A DNA stretch of 64,000 nucleotides from Paenibacillus hamazuiensis (GCF_023276405.1 NZ_JALRMO010000001.1:2418001-2482000); one strand, 5' to 3'; shown: positions 1-8,655, counted from the stretch's first letter. Notes: generated from the sequence alone by a model not told the origin. Made by a program: numbers and translations.

Positions 1-145
1 GTGGTGGCATATAATCAAATCGACACCAAATAGTGACTGATTGGGAATTCCCGCCCGTGGGCGCTTCGTTCGCAGTGCCGCATACTTTAGCAGGTCGTGA
101 AATTACGGCTGCCCCTTGGTAAACCTATATATAGGAGGGGGTGTT
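1..145. other. Window start, leader of the first operon
   Basis: No complete gene is visible here. Frame 1 is open for ten codons and stops at 31-33, so the 3' end of a preceding gene may be cut by the window edge, but it is too short to identify. A Shine-Dalgarno stretch (aggagggg, about 133-140) belongs to the ArsR gene that follows. Confidence 0.3.
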
Positions 146-475
146 ATGAACGAAAACAACCATTTTCGGGATGTGTTTGACGCGATTGCAGACCCAACCA
201 GGCGCCGGCTGATTCGTCTGTTGGCAGAGGCGGGGGAGACACCGCTTCATGAATTGACGGCACAGCTTCCAATGGGCCGGACCGCGGTATCCAAACATTT
301 GAGCATTCTTAAAGAAGCCGGATTGGTACTTGACCGAAAAGTCGGCAGAGAAACGCTATTCAGGTTAAACGCCTCTCCACTTAGAGAAATTCAAGATTGG
401 GTGGCTTTCTACAGCAAGTTCTGGAGTACAAATATGCTGCGATTAAACGAGCTATTGGAGGAGGAGGAAAAATGA
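146..475 (+). CDS. ArsR-family winged-helix transcriptional regulator
   Basis: A 109-residue DNA-binding protein of the ArsR/SmtB type. The N-terminal FDAIADPTRRRLIRLL stretch is the usual start of the winged helix, and RTAVSKHLSILKEAGLV is the recognition-helix region with the typical SKHL core. I see no cysteine or histidine metal-binding motif, which fits the subgroup paired with SRPBCC (AHSA1) proteins rather than a metal sensor. The ATG at 146 follows AGGAGGGG at good spacing, so the in-frame TTG at 116 is unlikely to be used. Its stop overlaps the ATG of the next gene (ATGA), implying translational coupling. The ligand is unknown. Confidence 0.88.
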   Translation: MNENNHFRDVFDAIADPTRRRLIRLLAEAGETPLHELTAQLPMGRTAVSKHLSILKEAGLVLDRKVGRETLFRLNASPLREIQDWVAFYSKFWSTNMLRLNELLEEEEK

Positions 476-870
476 GTTTAACATTAACTTTGGATTTTCA
501 GTACACGACATCAATGGAGAAGCTTTGGTCCGCTTTAACCGATTCAAGCAAGCTTGCCAAATGGACCATGGAAAATGATTTTAAGCCCATCGTAGGACAC
601 CGTTTTCAGTTTCGCGCGCAGCCAACCGAATATTGGGATGGCATTGTTGAAGGCGAAGTGCTTATCGTGGAAGCACCCAACCGGTTGTCCTATACTTGGG
701 GCACCGGGGATGAGAAGCACACGGTCACCTGGACGCTGCAGGATTTAGGTGACGGAAAGGTTAACCTTCATCTCGAACAAACCGGAATCTCAAACGCTCA
801 AGCTCTCGGAGGAGCTAAGTATGGCTGGACCAATTGGTGCGGCGAGCTTGAAAAGTTGTTGGAACAATAA
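472..870 (+). CDS. SRPBCC domain protein (AHSA1-like)
   Basis: A 132-residue single-domain START/Bet v 1-type fold protein of the Activator of Hsp90 ATPase 1-like group. The TTSMEKLWSALTDSSKLAKW opening and the tryptophan-rich C-terminus (YGWTNWCGELEKLL) are typical of the family. These proteins form a hydrophobic pocket, and in Firmicutes they are commonly encoded directly after an ArsR regulator, as here, with a 4-bp overlap. GAGGAGGAGG just before the ATG is a strong ribosome-binding site. The ligand and physiological role cannot be read from the sequence. Confidence 0.85.
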   Translation: MSLTLTLDFQYTTSMEKLWSALTDSSKLAKWTMENDFKPIVGHRFQFRAQPTEYWDGIVEGEVLIVEAPNRLSYTWGTGDEKHTVTWTLQDLGDGKVNLHLEQTGISNAQALGGAKYGWTNWCGELEKLLEQ

Positions 871-915
871 CCGCTTTCGATACTGCATATGTTAATTGAA
901 CCGTGCCTGACCTGG

Positions 916-962
916 ATCAACATAAACCGGCTGCAAACTGTATGCAGCCGGTTTATGTTGAT
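916..962 (+). terminator. 20-bp perfect inverted repeat after the ArsR/SRPBCC pair
   Basis: Arms 916-935 and 943-962 are perfect 20-bp complements around a 7-nt loop (AACTGTA). This is a very stable hairpin just past the SRPBCC stop. There is no long T-run, so it could act as a bidirectional stop, an mRNA-stabilising stem or an operator for the gene that follows. Confidence 0.6.
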
Positions 963-1022
963 TCGGATGATCTTCAATGTGAAAATATAAGTAGAAATAA
1001 CACCAGCGGAAGGATGGTAAGC

Positions 1023-3296
1023 ATGAGCGAATCTAATCGGGAGTATATCGTAATCTCGGGTGCGAGGGAAAACAATCTCAAGAACGTATCCTTGTGCATT
1101 CCAAAACGGAAGATCGTGATTTTCACCGGAGTATCCGGTTCCGGCAAGTCATCGATCGTTTTCGATACCATCGCCGCGGAATCCCAGCGTCTGCTGAATG
1201 AAAATTTCAGCATGTTCGTCCGCACTTTCCTGCCACGCATTCCGCAGCCGGATACAGATGCGATCGAGAATTTGAGCATGGCTGTTATTGTGGATCAAAA
1301 GCGGCTGGGCGGCGGTTCCCATTCCACGTTGGGCACGATTACCGATATCTCTCCCATTCTCCGTCTTCTCTTCTCCCGAGTGGGCCGGCCTTATGTCGGA
1401 CAAGCCCACATGTTCTCATTTAACGATCCGCAAGGCATGTGTCCCGAGTGCAACGGGATCGGACGCAGGCTGGGCGTTGACATGAGCAAGGCGGTGGACA
1501 TGTCAAAGTCGCTTAATGAAGGGGCCATTATGCTGCCGGACTATTCGGTGAATGGTTGGGAATGGAACATGGTGGTGCAGTCAGGTTCCTTTGATCCCGA
1601 TAAGAAACTTAGTGATTATTCGGAGGAAGAGCTGGAGCAGCTGCTGTACGGCAAGGCAAGGAAAGTGCAGATGGATTTCGCAGGCAAGGCAATGAATATT
1701 ACGGTGGAAGGCGTCATCGAGAAGTTCACCAACAAATACATCAAGCAGGATCTGAAGTCAAAGTCCGAGCGCACACAAAAAGCGGTTGCGCCATACATCT
1801 CCGAAGGTCCCTGCTCCAGCTGCCGCGGCGCGAGACTCAATCAAGCCGCGCTGGGCTGCAGGATCAATGGGCTCAATATTGCGGAGATGTCCTCCATGGA
1901 GGTTGGGCAGCTCATCCGCGTCATTCGGGAGATTGACGACGCGATCGCCGCGCCGGCGGTCAAGTCGCTGACGGAGCGGCTGCAGCATCTGGTGGATATC
2001 GGACTTGACTACTTGACGCTCGACCGCGAGACGGATACATTGTCCGGAGGCGAGTCACAGCGCGTCAAGATGGTAAAGCACCTGAGCGGCAGTCTGGTGG
2101 ATGTCACTTACATCTTCGATGAACCCAGCGTCGGATTGCACCCCCGAGACGTTCACCGGTTAAACGAATTGCTTCAAAAGCTGCGCGACAAAGGCAATAC
2201 CGTGATTGTCGTCGAGCATGATCCCGATGTGATCAAGGTGGCGGATCATATCGTCGACGTCGGACCTCACGCCGGAAGCCGCGGCGGTACCATCGTGTAT
2301 GAAGGAAGCTTCCAAGGCCTGCTGGAATCAGATACACTGACAGGCACCCACATGAAGCGGCCGCTTCAGCTGAAGCACGATTGCAGGAAGCCGTCCGGTA
2401 AGCTGTCCATCGAGAATGCCACACTGCATAACTTGCGGAACGTAAGTGTGGATATTCCAACCGGAGTGCTCACGGTAGTTACGGGTGTCGCCGGTTCGGG
2501 CAAAAGTACGCTGATTAACGAAGTATTCCTCAGCCGGCATCCAGATGCGATCGTCATCGACCAATCGGCGGTAGGCGTGTCGACACGTTCGAATCCCGCG
2601 ACCTATACGGGCATTATGGATGATATACGCAAGGCGTTTGCTTCCGCGAACAAGGTGAATCAAGGGTTGTTCAGCTTCAACTCCAAGGGGGCGTGCGAGA
2701 ACTGTCAGGGACTGGGGGTTGTGTATACGGACCTTGCATTTCTCGAAAGTGTGAAGCTGCCATGCGAAGTATGCGGAGGCAAACGGTTCAAGGAAGAGGT
2801 CCTCGCGTACAAGTTGAACGGCAAGTCCATTGCGGAAGTGCTCGAGATGACTGTGGAGCAGGCGTTGGATTTTTTTCAGCTCAAGGAGGTTGTGCGCAAG
2901 CTCCAGGCGATGAGCGATGTGGGGCTGAACTATATTACACTCGGCCAACCGCTCAGCACGCTCTCGGGCGGGGAATGCCAGCGCATCAAGCTGGCAAGCG
3001 AGCTGCATAAGAACGGCAGCATCTACGTGATGGACGAGCCGACGACCGGCCTGCATATGTCGGATATCGGACATCTTATGGAGATCATGAACCGCCTCGT
3101 GGATGCCGGCAATACGGTGATCGTCATCGAGCACAACCTCGATGTGATCAGCCAAGCGGATTGGATCATCGACATGGGACCGGACGGAGGGAGCAGGGGC
3201 GGTCAAGTGGTGTTCGAGGGCACACCCGCACAGATCATCCACGCGGAGCAGTCGATCACGGGAAAATATTTGATGAATACTTCAAATCCAGTGTAG
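1023..3296 (+). CDS. UvrA-like ABC ATPase lacking the UvrB-binding domain
   Basis: A 757-residue soluble tandem ABC ATPase related to excinuclease subunit A, which is usually about 940 residues. Two Walker A motifs (GVSGSGKSS and GVAGSGKST), two signature motifs (LSGGESQR and LSGGECQR) and zinc-finger cysteines (CPECNGIG; CENCQGLG with CEVCGG) are all present. Between the VGRP stretch and the FSFN segment before the first zinc finger only a few residues remain, where canonical UvrA carries the roughly 120-residue UvrB-binding domain. So this is the short UvrA class, often linked to drug or self-resistance rather than classical UvrABC repair. The ATG at 1023 has GGAAGG nine bases upstream. The open frame extends to 903 but runs through a hairpin. 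Confidence 0.85.
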   Translation: MSESNREYIVISGARENNLKNVSLCIPKRKIVIFTGVSGSGKSSIVFDTIAAESQRLLNENFSMFVRTFLPRIPQPDTDAIENLSMAVIVDQKRLGGGSHSTLGTITDISPILRLLFSRVGRPYVGQAHMFSFNDPQGMCPECNGIGRRLGVDMSKAVDMSKSLNEGAIMLPDYSVNGWEWNMVVQSGSFDPDKKLSDYSEEELEQLLYGKARKVQMDFAGKAMNITVEGVIEKFTNKYIKQDLKSKSERTQKAVAPYISEGPCSSCRGARLNQAALGCRINGLNIAEMSSMEVGQLIRVIREIDDAIAAPAVKSLTERLQHLVDIGLDYLTLDRETDTLSGGESQRVKMVKHLSGSLVDVTYIFDEPSVGLHPRDVHRLNELLQKLRDKGNTVIVVEHDPDVIKVADHIVDVGPHAGSRGGTIVYEGSFQGLLESDTLTGTHMKRPLQLKHDCRKPSGKLSIENATLHNLRNVSVDIPTGVLTVVTGVAGSGKSTLINEVFLSRHPDAIVIDQSAVGVSTRSNPATYTGIMDDIRKAFASANKVNQGLFSFNSKGACENCQGLGVVYTDLAFLESVKLPCEVCGGKRFKEEVLAYKLNGKSIAEVLEMTVEQALDFFQLKEVVRKLQAMSDVGLNYITLGQPLSTLSGGECQRIKLASELHKNGSIYVMDEPTTGLHMSDIGHLMEIMNRLVDAGNTVIVIEHNLDVISQADWIIDMGPDGGSRGGQVVFEGTPAQIIHAEQSITGKYLMNTSNPV

Positions 3297-3319
3297 TCAT
3301 GCACGGATTCGTCATATGC

Positions 3320-3389
3320 GAAAAGGACCCCGGGTTTCCGGGAGTTCCTTTATTCGCCTTAACTTGCTGCTGCAGGTTAAGGCTTTTTT
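3320..3389 (+). terminator. Tandem intrinsic terminators after the UvrA-like gene
   Basis: The first stem pairs GGAC-CCCGG with CCGG-GTTCC (about 3324-3349). The second pairs GCCTTAAC (3356-3363) with GTTAAGGC (3376-3383) and is followed directly by six T. The second is a textbook rho-independent terminator. Confidence 0.8.
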
Positions 3390-3524
3390 GCGTCCATAGA
3401 CGTAGATCACATATTTTCCCACAATCCGGCGATAACGTGTCCATAATCGTTTTATATATTTAATGCCATAGGGACGCTGACCCAGCGAACCTGAACATAT
3501 AACTCGAAGGGAGATTGATGATCC

Positions 3525-4235
3525 ATGAATCCAAAAACAATGAAACGACTCGCTCCGATCGGAGCACTTGCCGCCATGATGCTGCTTTCGACCGGCAGCC
3601 TGGCCGCAGCTGAAACGGAAGGCGCAACTGCATCCAAGGAGACCTCGGCGGTGCAAGCCGTTCCGGCGCAAAAGCCGATCGTTTACGCAAACGTGATGAA
3701 CGATGGGCTGCTCGCTAACCCTGCGCATGCGCGCAATTATTGGAAGCTTCTCGTAGGCGCATACGCGCCCGATCAGTCGGGAGCATGGAATGCCGCTTTG
3801 GAAGAACGTAAGCAGGTGGAAGAAACCTTTCCGAAATTAAAGGCGTCTAAGACTATAAGGATCCAGGGCTCGGGCACTGGCGTCATTGTCGGAGAAGCGA
3901 AGGACAAAGCTGATGAGGTCAACCCGGCTGATGCTGAAGCGTCTGAAAAACAGATAATCAAAATTCCCGATAAAAATGAGGGCGGGGATATTCCGCAAAT
4001 CATCAAGGTTCAAAAGGCAACTGATGTGGACGGTAAATCGGAAATGAAGGAACTGCCTGCACACATTCAGCGACAAATCAAGCTGGGAGAAGCGGTAGAA
4101 GCGGGAGACGCCGATGCCATCCGCGCGCTGCTGCCCGATCTGCTCAACGACTATCGACAGGAGACCCAGAAGCAAAAAGAAATTCAGGAGAAGCTGAAAG
4201 TGGCAGAAGAACAAGCAGACAAAACAAATCCATAA
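3525..4235 (+). CDS. Secreted protein of unknown function ahead of a two-component system
   Basis: A 236-residue protein I do not recognise. Residues 1-29 are a Sec signal peptide: a basic start, a hydrophobic core, then SLAAAE with a likely signal peptidase I site. The mature part is rich in Lys, Glu, Asp and Ala and mostly predicted helical, with no cysteine pair, transmembrane segment or sorting signal. The C-terminal 40 residues (QETQKQKEIQEKLKVAEEQ) have coiled-coil character. GAAGGGAG precedes the ATG. The response-regulator gene begins only 16 bp downstream, so the three genes probably form one operon. The protein might modulate the sensor kinase, which has a large extracellular domain. 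That role is inference. Confidence 0.75.
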   Translation: MNPKTMKRLAPIGALAAMMLLSTGSLAAAETEGATASKETSAVQAVPAQKPIVYANVMNDGLLANPAHARNYWKLLVGAYAPDQSGAWNAALEERKQVEETFPKLKASKTIRIQGSGTGVIVGEAKDKADEVNPADAEASEKQIIKIPDKNEGGDIPQIIKVQKATDVDGKSEMKELPAHIQRQIKLGEAVEAGDADAIRALLPDLLNDYRQETQKQKEIQEKLKVAEEQADKTNP

Positions 4236-4251
4236 CTTGGGAGGAAACCGG

Positions 4252-4950
4252 ATGTACCGCATATTTTTGGTGGAGGATGAAGAGCATTTGAGCGGCCTTT
4301 TGGCCGCTTATATGAGCAAGGAGAGCTGGCAGGTCCGAACGTTCGGCGACGGCGCATCGGCGCGCGCCGCCATTGCCGAACGCCCGGATTTGTGGGTCCT
4401 CGATATCATGCTTCCCGGCGGAATAGACGGTTTCCAGCTTCTTCGCGAGATTAAAGCGGACCGGCCATTCATGCCGGTCATTTTCATTTCCGCCAGAGAC
4501 GCCGATATCGACCGGATCGTTGGGCTGGAGATGGGCAGCGACGATTATGTCTCCAAACCGTTTTTGCCCAGGGAGCTTGTCGTTCGTGTCGGCAAGCTGC
4601 TCGGACGGGTGTACGGAAAAAACATTGATGCGGATTCGAATCTGGCCGTAAACGTTCGACCGCGTTTGATCGTGCCGCCATATATCATAGACGAACAGGC
4701 CAGAACCGTACAAGACGAGCAAGGCCGGACGGTGGACCTCACCTCCAGAGAGTTCGACCTGCTGCTTTATTTTGCCGCAAACGCCGGGCAGCTGCTCATG
4801 CGGGAGCAGGTGCTGAACGCGGTGTGGGGCATCGATTATTTCGGCTCGGACCGCGTCGTGGACGACATGGTGCGCAGAGTCCGGCGCAAGCTGCCGGATA
4901 TCAGGCTGGAAACCGTTTATGGTTACGGGTACAGGATGGTGAAAACATGA
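4252..4950 (+). CDS. OmpR/PhoB-family response regulator
   Basis: A 232-residue two-domain regulator. The receiver domain (about 1-120) has the acidic pair in VEDEEH and a phospho-acceptor Asp51 in VLDIMLPGG. Lys in SKPFLPREL is the conserved receiver lysine. A C-terminal winged-helix DNA-binding domain (about 135-232) carries TSREFDLLLYF and ends GYGYRM. The start at 4252 follows GGGAGG at good spacing. The stop overlaps the kinase ATG (ATGA), so the pair is translationally coupled. The target genes are not apparent, and the secreted protein upstream is the obvious candidate for co-regulation. Confidence 0.92.
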   Translation: MYRIFLVEDEEHLSGLLAAYMSKESWQVRTFGDGASARAAIAERPDLWVLDIMLPGGIDGFQLLREIKADRPFMPVIFISARDADIDRIVGLEMGSDDYVSKPFLPRELVVRVGKLLGRVYGKNIDADSNLAVNVRPRLIVPPYIIDEQARTVQDEQGRTVDLTSREFDLLLYFAANAGQLLMREQVLNAVWGIDYFGSDRVVDDMVRRVRRKLPDIRLETVYGYGYRMVKT

Positions 4951-6578
4951 GAATCGGACAATGGCCGCTTGCCGTCAAACTTTGGGGGTTGTTCGCCGCG
5001 CTGACGCTGCTCGTTTTTATGCTGGTTTCCTTGCTGCTCCCCTGGATGCTGAAGAGCTTTTTTACCGAGCAGCTGTACGATATTTTGGTGGACTCGCAGG
5101 CTAACGTAAAGCTGCTGGGAAAAGCAAGCCCACTTTCGGTCATGGCAGTAGAGAGTAAACCCGTCATCCAACCCGACGTGCCTTCGGAAATCGCCGTCAA
5201 GCCTGCTGCAAAGACCGCATTTCCACTGGAAGCGGGACCGGCGAGTGTTTCCGGCGAGTCCGAAACCAATTCCGCCGATGCGGAAAAGGAACCTGTAACG
5301 CGCATGGTCGTCCAGTTCATGCCCCAAAATGGCGATGCCGAATCGGCGATTATCGAGCAAAAAATTCCCCGGCCGTTGGCTGCCGGCAAGGGAATCCTTG
5401 TCAGCAAGGCGCAACCCGCCGTTCCTGTGGTACAGCATTTTGTCATCAATGGCGACAACGAGCCCGGTTTGCCGGCGAAGGGAATGACCAATGAGCCCCC
5501 CGAAGCGTTTATGGAAGCGATAGAAAAAAATGCGCAGGAGCAGGCCGCACCTCTCGAAAAATATTCGCTGAGCGTGAACGATCAAAATCTGCTTTACGTC
5601 ATCAAAAAAGAAATGCTCGACGGAAAACCGAATTATCTTGTCTCCTACGCCTGGGGCAATTACCGAAACGACCTGGTGATGTCGATGTTCGCGCGGCTGC
5701 TCGTGCTGATGGTCGGGGTAATAGCGGTCAGCCTGCTTCCCTGCATCGCGCTGGCCCGCTATTTGACGCGGCCGCTCGTTCAGATGGAACGCCATGTGGG
5801 GCGGCTTGCGGAACGCGATTGGCACGAGCCGCTCGAAACCCGCCGTAAGGACGAGATCGGCCGTCTCGCCCAGGCGATCGAAACGATGCGGCAAAGGCTG
5901 CTTCGCCAGGATAAAGCGCAGCAGTTCTTTTTGCAAAATATATCCCATGAACTGAAAACTCCCGTTATGGTCATACGCAGTTACGCGCAATCGATCCAGG
6001 ACGGCATTTTTCCTAAAGGAACGCTGCAGGAGAGCCTGAACATCATGATGAAGGAAGCGGCACGCCTTGAAAAGCGCATCCGCGATTTGCTTCTGCTTAA
6101 CAAATGGAACTACCTCTCCTCCCGGGTTAAAAACTTCGAACCGTTTCCGGTGAAGCCGATCGTCGAAGACGTGATCGAACGGCTCCGTTACCGTCGCCCG
6201 GAGATCGAATGGGAGCTGTCGATGGACGATTCGATTCAATTGAGCGGAGACCGCGAGCAGTGGATTGTCGCTTTCGAAAATATGCTCGACAACCAGCTAA
6301 GGTATGCACAATCGCGCATTTGCATCTCCGCTTCGCTGACGTCCGAATCCGGCGCGGAGCATTTTGCTGCAAGTCCCGTTATCCGCATCGCCAACGACGG
6401 ACCCTCCCTCGATGAGGAAACGGCCGAAAGCTTGTTCGAACCGTTCAAAACCGGAAAGGACGGACAATTCGGGCTTGGTCTTGCCATCGTCCGGCAAATT
6501 GCCGAGCATCATCGGATGTCGGTGAGCGCCGTCAATGAAGAGGGGGAAGTGGTATATTATTTGAGGGGCACCCCCTAA
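4947..6578 (+). CDS. Membrane sensor histidine kinase
   Basis: A 543-residue HAMP-type kinase, partner of the preceding regulator. It has transmembrane segment 1 at about 9-34, a large Ala/Pro/Glu-rich extracellular domain (about 35-245), transmembrane segment 2 at about 248-272, HAMP at about 273-325, and an H-box ISHELKTPV with the phospho-accepting histidine near 334. The ATPase domain has an N-box ENMLDNQLRYA and a G-box FGLGLAIVRQIAEHH. The extracellular domain is low in complexity and long for the family, with no recognised sensor fold. The C-terminus is followed at once by GC-rich hairpins that probably end the operon. Confidence 0.9.
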   Translation: MRIGQWPLAVKLWGLFAALTLLVFMLVSLLLPWMLKSFFTEQLYDILVDSQANVKLLGKASPLSVMAVESKPVIQPDVPSEIAVKPAAKTAFPLEAGPASVSGESETNSADAEKEPVTRMVVQFMPQNGDAESAIIEQKIPRPLAAGKGILVSKAQPAVPVVQHFVINGDNEPGLPAKGMTNEPPEAFMEAIEKNAQEQAAPLEKYSLSVNDQNLLYVIKKEMLDGKPNYLVSYAWGNYRNDLVMSMFARLLVLMVGVIAVSLLPCIALARYLTRPLVQMERHVGRLAERDWHEPLETRRKDEIGRLAQAIETMRQRLLRQDKAQQFFLQNISHELKTPVMVIRSYAQSIQDGIFPKGTLQESLNIMMKEAARLEKRIRDLLLLNKWNYLSSRVKNFEPFPVKPIVEDVIERLRYRRPEIEWELSMDDSIQLSGDREQWIVAFENMLDNQLRYAQSRICISASLTSESGAEHFAASPVIRIANDGPSLDEETAESLFEPFKTGKDGQFGLGLAIVRQIAEHHRMSVSAVNEEGEVVYYLRGTP

Positions 6579-7003
6579 ATCCCCCTAAAGGGGGACCCCA
6601 GGCGCTCAGGCGCCCTGGACCCGCCCGCTGGGAGGTCATGCTCGCTGCTAGGGTCGCGTCTGTCGGGCATGGATTTTTTACCTTCGCGTAAAAAAACCTA
6701 TGCCCGACACGCTGCACTTTTTTTGCGAGGATGCGTGGAGCAGGGGGGAGCGCCTCGGACTCGCGAAAACTAAAGACTGTAGGCCAAGCTGCGTTGTGAA
6801 AAGCAAAGGCGAAAATCAAAAACGCATAAGGCAAGAATATCCAAGAGAATGTCCTTTTCATTCGGCGTTCTCTTTTTATTATTTTCAAAAAGGCGATTGC
6901 CTTATTTTTTTGAAGCAGCACATATTGTTGCTTATCTAACCATTTGGGGTACCGCCAGCTGAATGACGTAAAACCCACGATATGACATTATTTACCATGA
7001 AAA
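6579..7003. other. Gene-free stretch with stacked hairpins
   Basis: No supported gene. Directly after the kinase stop lie CCCCCTAAAGGGGG (about 6582-6597) and a CCAGGCGC/GCGCCCTGG stem (about 6597-6619), which together look like a terminator region. A larger hairpin at 6661-6710 is listed separately. The remainder is AT-rich and has no conserved open frame. Confidence 0.5.
6661..6710. repeat. 50-nt imperfect palindrome TGTCGGGCAT...ATGCCCGACA
   Basis: The outer arms TGTCGGGCAT (6661-6670) and ATGCCCGACA (6700-6709) pair perfectly. The inner arms, a T-run and an A-run ending TTTTTTAC and GTAAAAAA, pair around a CTTCGC loop. It could form a cruciform or a bidirectional terminator. It lies between converging genes, so termination is the simplest reading. 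Confidence 0.5.
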
Positions 7004-7043
7004 ATGCCGAAATCCTTACGCTAAGGAATTTTCGGCATCTTTT
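7004..7043. terminator. Intrinsic-terminator-like hairpin
   Basis: ATGCCGAAA-TCCTTA (7004-7018) pairs with TAAGGA-ATTTTCGGCAT (7022-7038) and is followed by CTTTT. It lies in gene-poor DNA to the right of the kinase hairpins. No gene clearly uses it. Confidence 0.55.
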
Positions 7044-7374
7044 GCTTATTCTTGATCCTTTAGGATGGATAAGGACACTGTGGAATATACAAGTAGGGGG
7101 CGAACAGTTTTAGCTACGGGATAAATGTCTCCCACGGATACGCTCGTTCTGTCCTGGTTACCGTTCATCCACCCAGAAAGAAAAGTGGTCAACCAGCAAA
7201 TGCTGGTTGACCTCATGATACGACGGATACGATAGCTGAATACAAAAAGGGCTCCCGCCAACCAAACGCGGATTTCGTACGTTAAGCAATTTGTGATGGC
7301 AATTTAATGATAAAAACGAAAGCTAATACATTTTATGATCGTGGATTTATTCAACTAATGAAGGTCAACGGAAT
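7039..7374. other. Gene-free stretch with a 12-bp inverted repeat
   Basis: No supported gene. It contains GGTCAACCAGCA / TGCTGGTTGACC (7187-7198 and 7201-7212), perfect arms two bases apart. With no adjacent promoter or T-run it may be a protein-binding palindrome or a relic. The minus-strand frame across it (7046-7261) has no ribosome-binding site and no recognisable sequence. Confidence 0.45.
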
Positions 7375-7774
7375 TTAGATTTCAGTCGATTCTAAATCAA
7401 GTAAATGTGACACTAAAGTCTCTGGTTGTGAGAAAAACGGCGAGTGATCTGTATCCATAGATATGACCTTCTTACACGGCGTCGCAGAATACATTTCTCT
7501 TTGAAATCCTGTAGAAATCTGCGGCTTGAGTTATCACAATTCCGCCACTACTGTGTCCAACCATAATTACAGATTCGGATTCATTATCCAATACATTACA
7601 TACGGTGTCAGTATAATCTTTAAGCGTAACGTCAGAAGAAAAGGTGTCATTTGAACCGTGTCCAGGCAAATCAAGCGCGATCACCTTATGCCCGTGTTCC
7701 TTCAATGCAAGTAATACTTCTTCCCAACACCATGCACCGTGCCATGCACCGTGAACCAAGACAAACGTACTCAT
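7375..7774 (-). pseudogene. Alpha/beta hydrolase with a deleted centre
   Basis: The 5' part (start ATG at 7774, AGGAG just upstream) encodes a normal alpha/beta-hydrolase N-terminus: STFVLVHGAWHGAWCWE (oxyanion HG motif), LDLPGHG and the nucleophile elbow VGHSSGG. After about 87 residues the frame is lost and stops near 7472. In another frame, 7375-7475 encodes the family C-terminus DTDHSPFFSQPETLVSHLL, which carries the catalytic histidine. So both ends survive but roughly 100 central residues are gone and the ends are out of frame. Intact relatives are about 230 residues long. The protein should be inactive. Confidence 0.75.
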
Positions 7775-7785
7775 CTTATTTCTCC

Positions 7786-8109
7786 TCACGTACTGTATCA
7801 GAAGGCGCTGAATTGCGTTGCATTACTGCACCAAAACGTCCGAAAATGGGCTATGCACGAAGTACAATTGATCTTCATGCGCTAAGGATTACCGACTTTT
7901 ATTTTGGTAAAAACTGTATTAGCGTGAGTTTTACGTTAATTGGCTGGCGGTACCCCCATTTGCCCGAAAGGATGGATACGTCGCCTCCCGTAATATGTTT
8001 ACATATTATTTGTTATGTCTACATTTTTCTTCTTGTAACAGCCCCGATTTTATGTAGAATAGGGGGAAAGGATTGCTTGGCTGCATAATTTGGCGGAGGT
8101 GCATGATGA
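7786..8109. other. Intergenic region between divergent genes
   Basis: This holds the start region of the decayed hydrolase (minus) and the promoter of the DinB gene (plus). A short palindrome AATATGT-TT-ACATATT lies near 7992-8007 and could be an operator. No coding sequence was recognised. Confidence 0.45.
8033..8060 (+). promoter_or_regulatory. Sigma-A-like promoter for the DinB gene
   Basis: TTGTAA (8033-8038) and TAGAAT (8055-8060) are separated by 16 bp, about 50 bp before the start codon at 8110. It is the only good match in this intergenic stretch. Confidence 0.45.
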
Positions 8110-8562
8110 ATGGACGTAATTCAAAAGATGTTCGACCATATTCATTGGGCTAATTTGCGCATTCTCGAAGGCTTGCGGAGCGTGGAGCCGAAGGAACACG
8201 AGAAGGCGATCAAGCTGTTCGCCCATATTCTTCATTCGGAGCGGGTATGGTTCACCCGACTGCAAGGTAAAGACAGCTCGCATATTCCGATATGGCCGGA
8301 GCTCGATATTTCCGCCTGTTCGGAGCTGGTCAGCCGCAACCATGAAGATTTTAACGCTTATCTCGCAACCGTCACGGATGCCAATGTGAATGATACGATT
8401 ACATACAGAAATCAAACGGGAAGGCAGTATACGACCTCCATCCGCGATATTTTGACGCATCTGGCTCTGCACGGACAATATCACCGGGGACAAATCAATT
8501 CCTTGCTGCGTGCCAAAGGCGAGGAGCCGGTAAACGTCGATTTTATTACTTATGTCAGATAG
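8110..8562 (+). CDS. DinB-family protein
   Basis: A 150-residue four-helix-bundle protein of the DinB/YfiT-like superfamily. The three metal-ligand histidines are visible: one in the helix FAHILHSERVWF, and the C-terminal pair in LALHGQYHRGQ. The WANLRILEGL opening is also typical. Relatives include metal-dependent transferases acting on thiols such as bacillithiol, and DNA-damage-inducible proteins of unknown activity, so the exact reaction is unknown. GGAGGT at 8095-8100 precedes the ATG. It stands alone, 93 bp before the AraC regulator gene. Confidence 0.85.
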   Translation: MDVIQKMFDHIHWANLRILEGLRSVEPKEHEKAIKLFAHILHSERVWFTRLQGKDSSHIPIWPELDISACSELVSRNHEDFNAYLATVTDANVNDTITYRNQTGRQYTTSIRDILTHLALHGQYHRGQINSLLRAKGEEPVNVDFITYVR

Positions 8563-8655
8563 AAGGAAATTTGTCCCATTGTGTCGAAAGTTTTGGCCGA
8601 AGGATGTGAACGATGCATTCCATCCGTTTACTCGACGGCAGAAGGGACACTGCAT

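Noticed and set aside
2328-3242. A 304-residue open frame antisense to the UvrA-like gene
   Set aside because: Mirror frame of a GC-rich real gene with Arg/His-rich composition and no start signals.
4923-6239. A 438-residue open frame antisense to the kinase gene
   Set aside because: A shadow of the strong kinase gene; no motifs or start context.
7046-7261. A 71-residue minus-strand open frame
   Set aside because: No ribosome-binding site, odd composition, and it runs across an inverted repeat; no recognisable protein.
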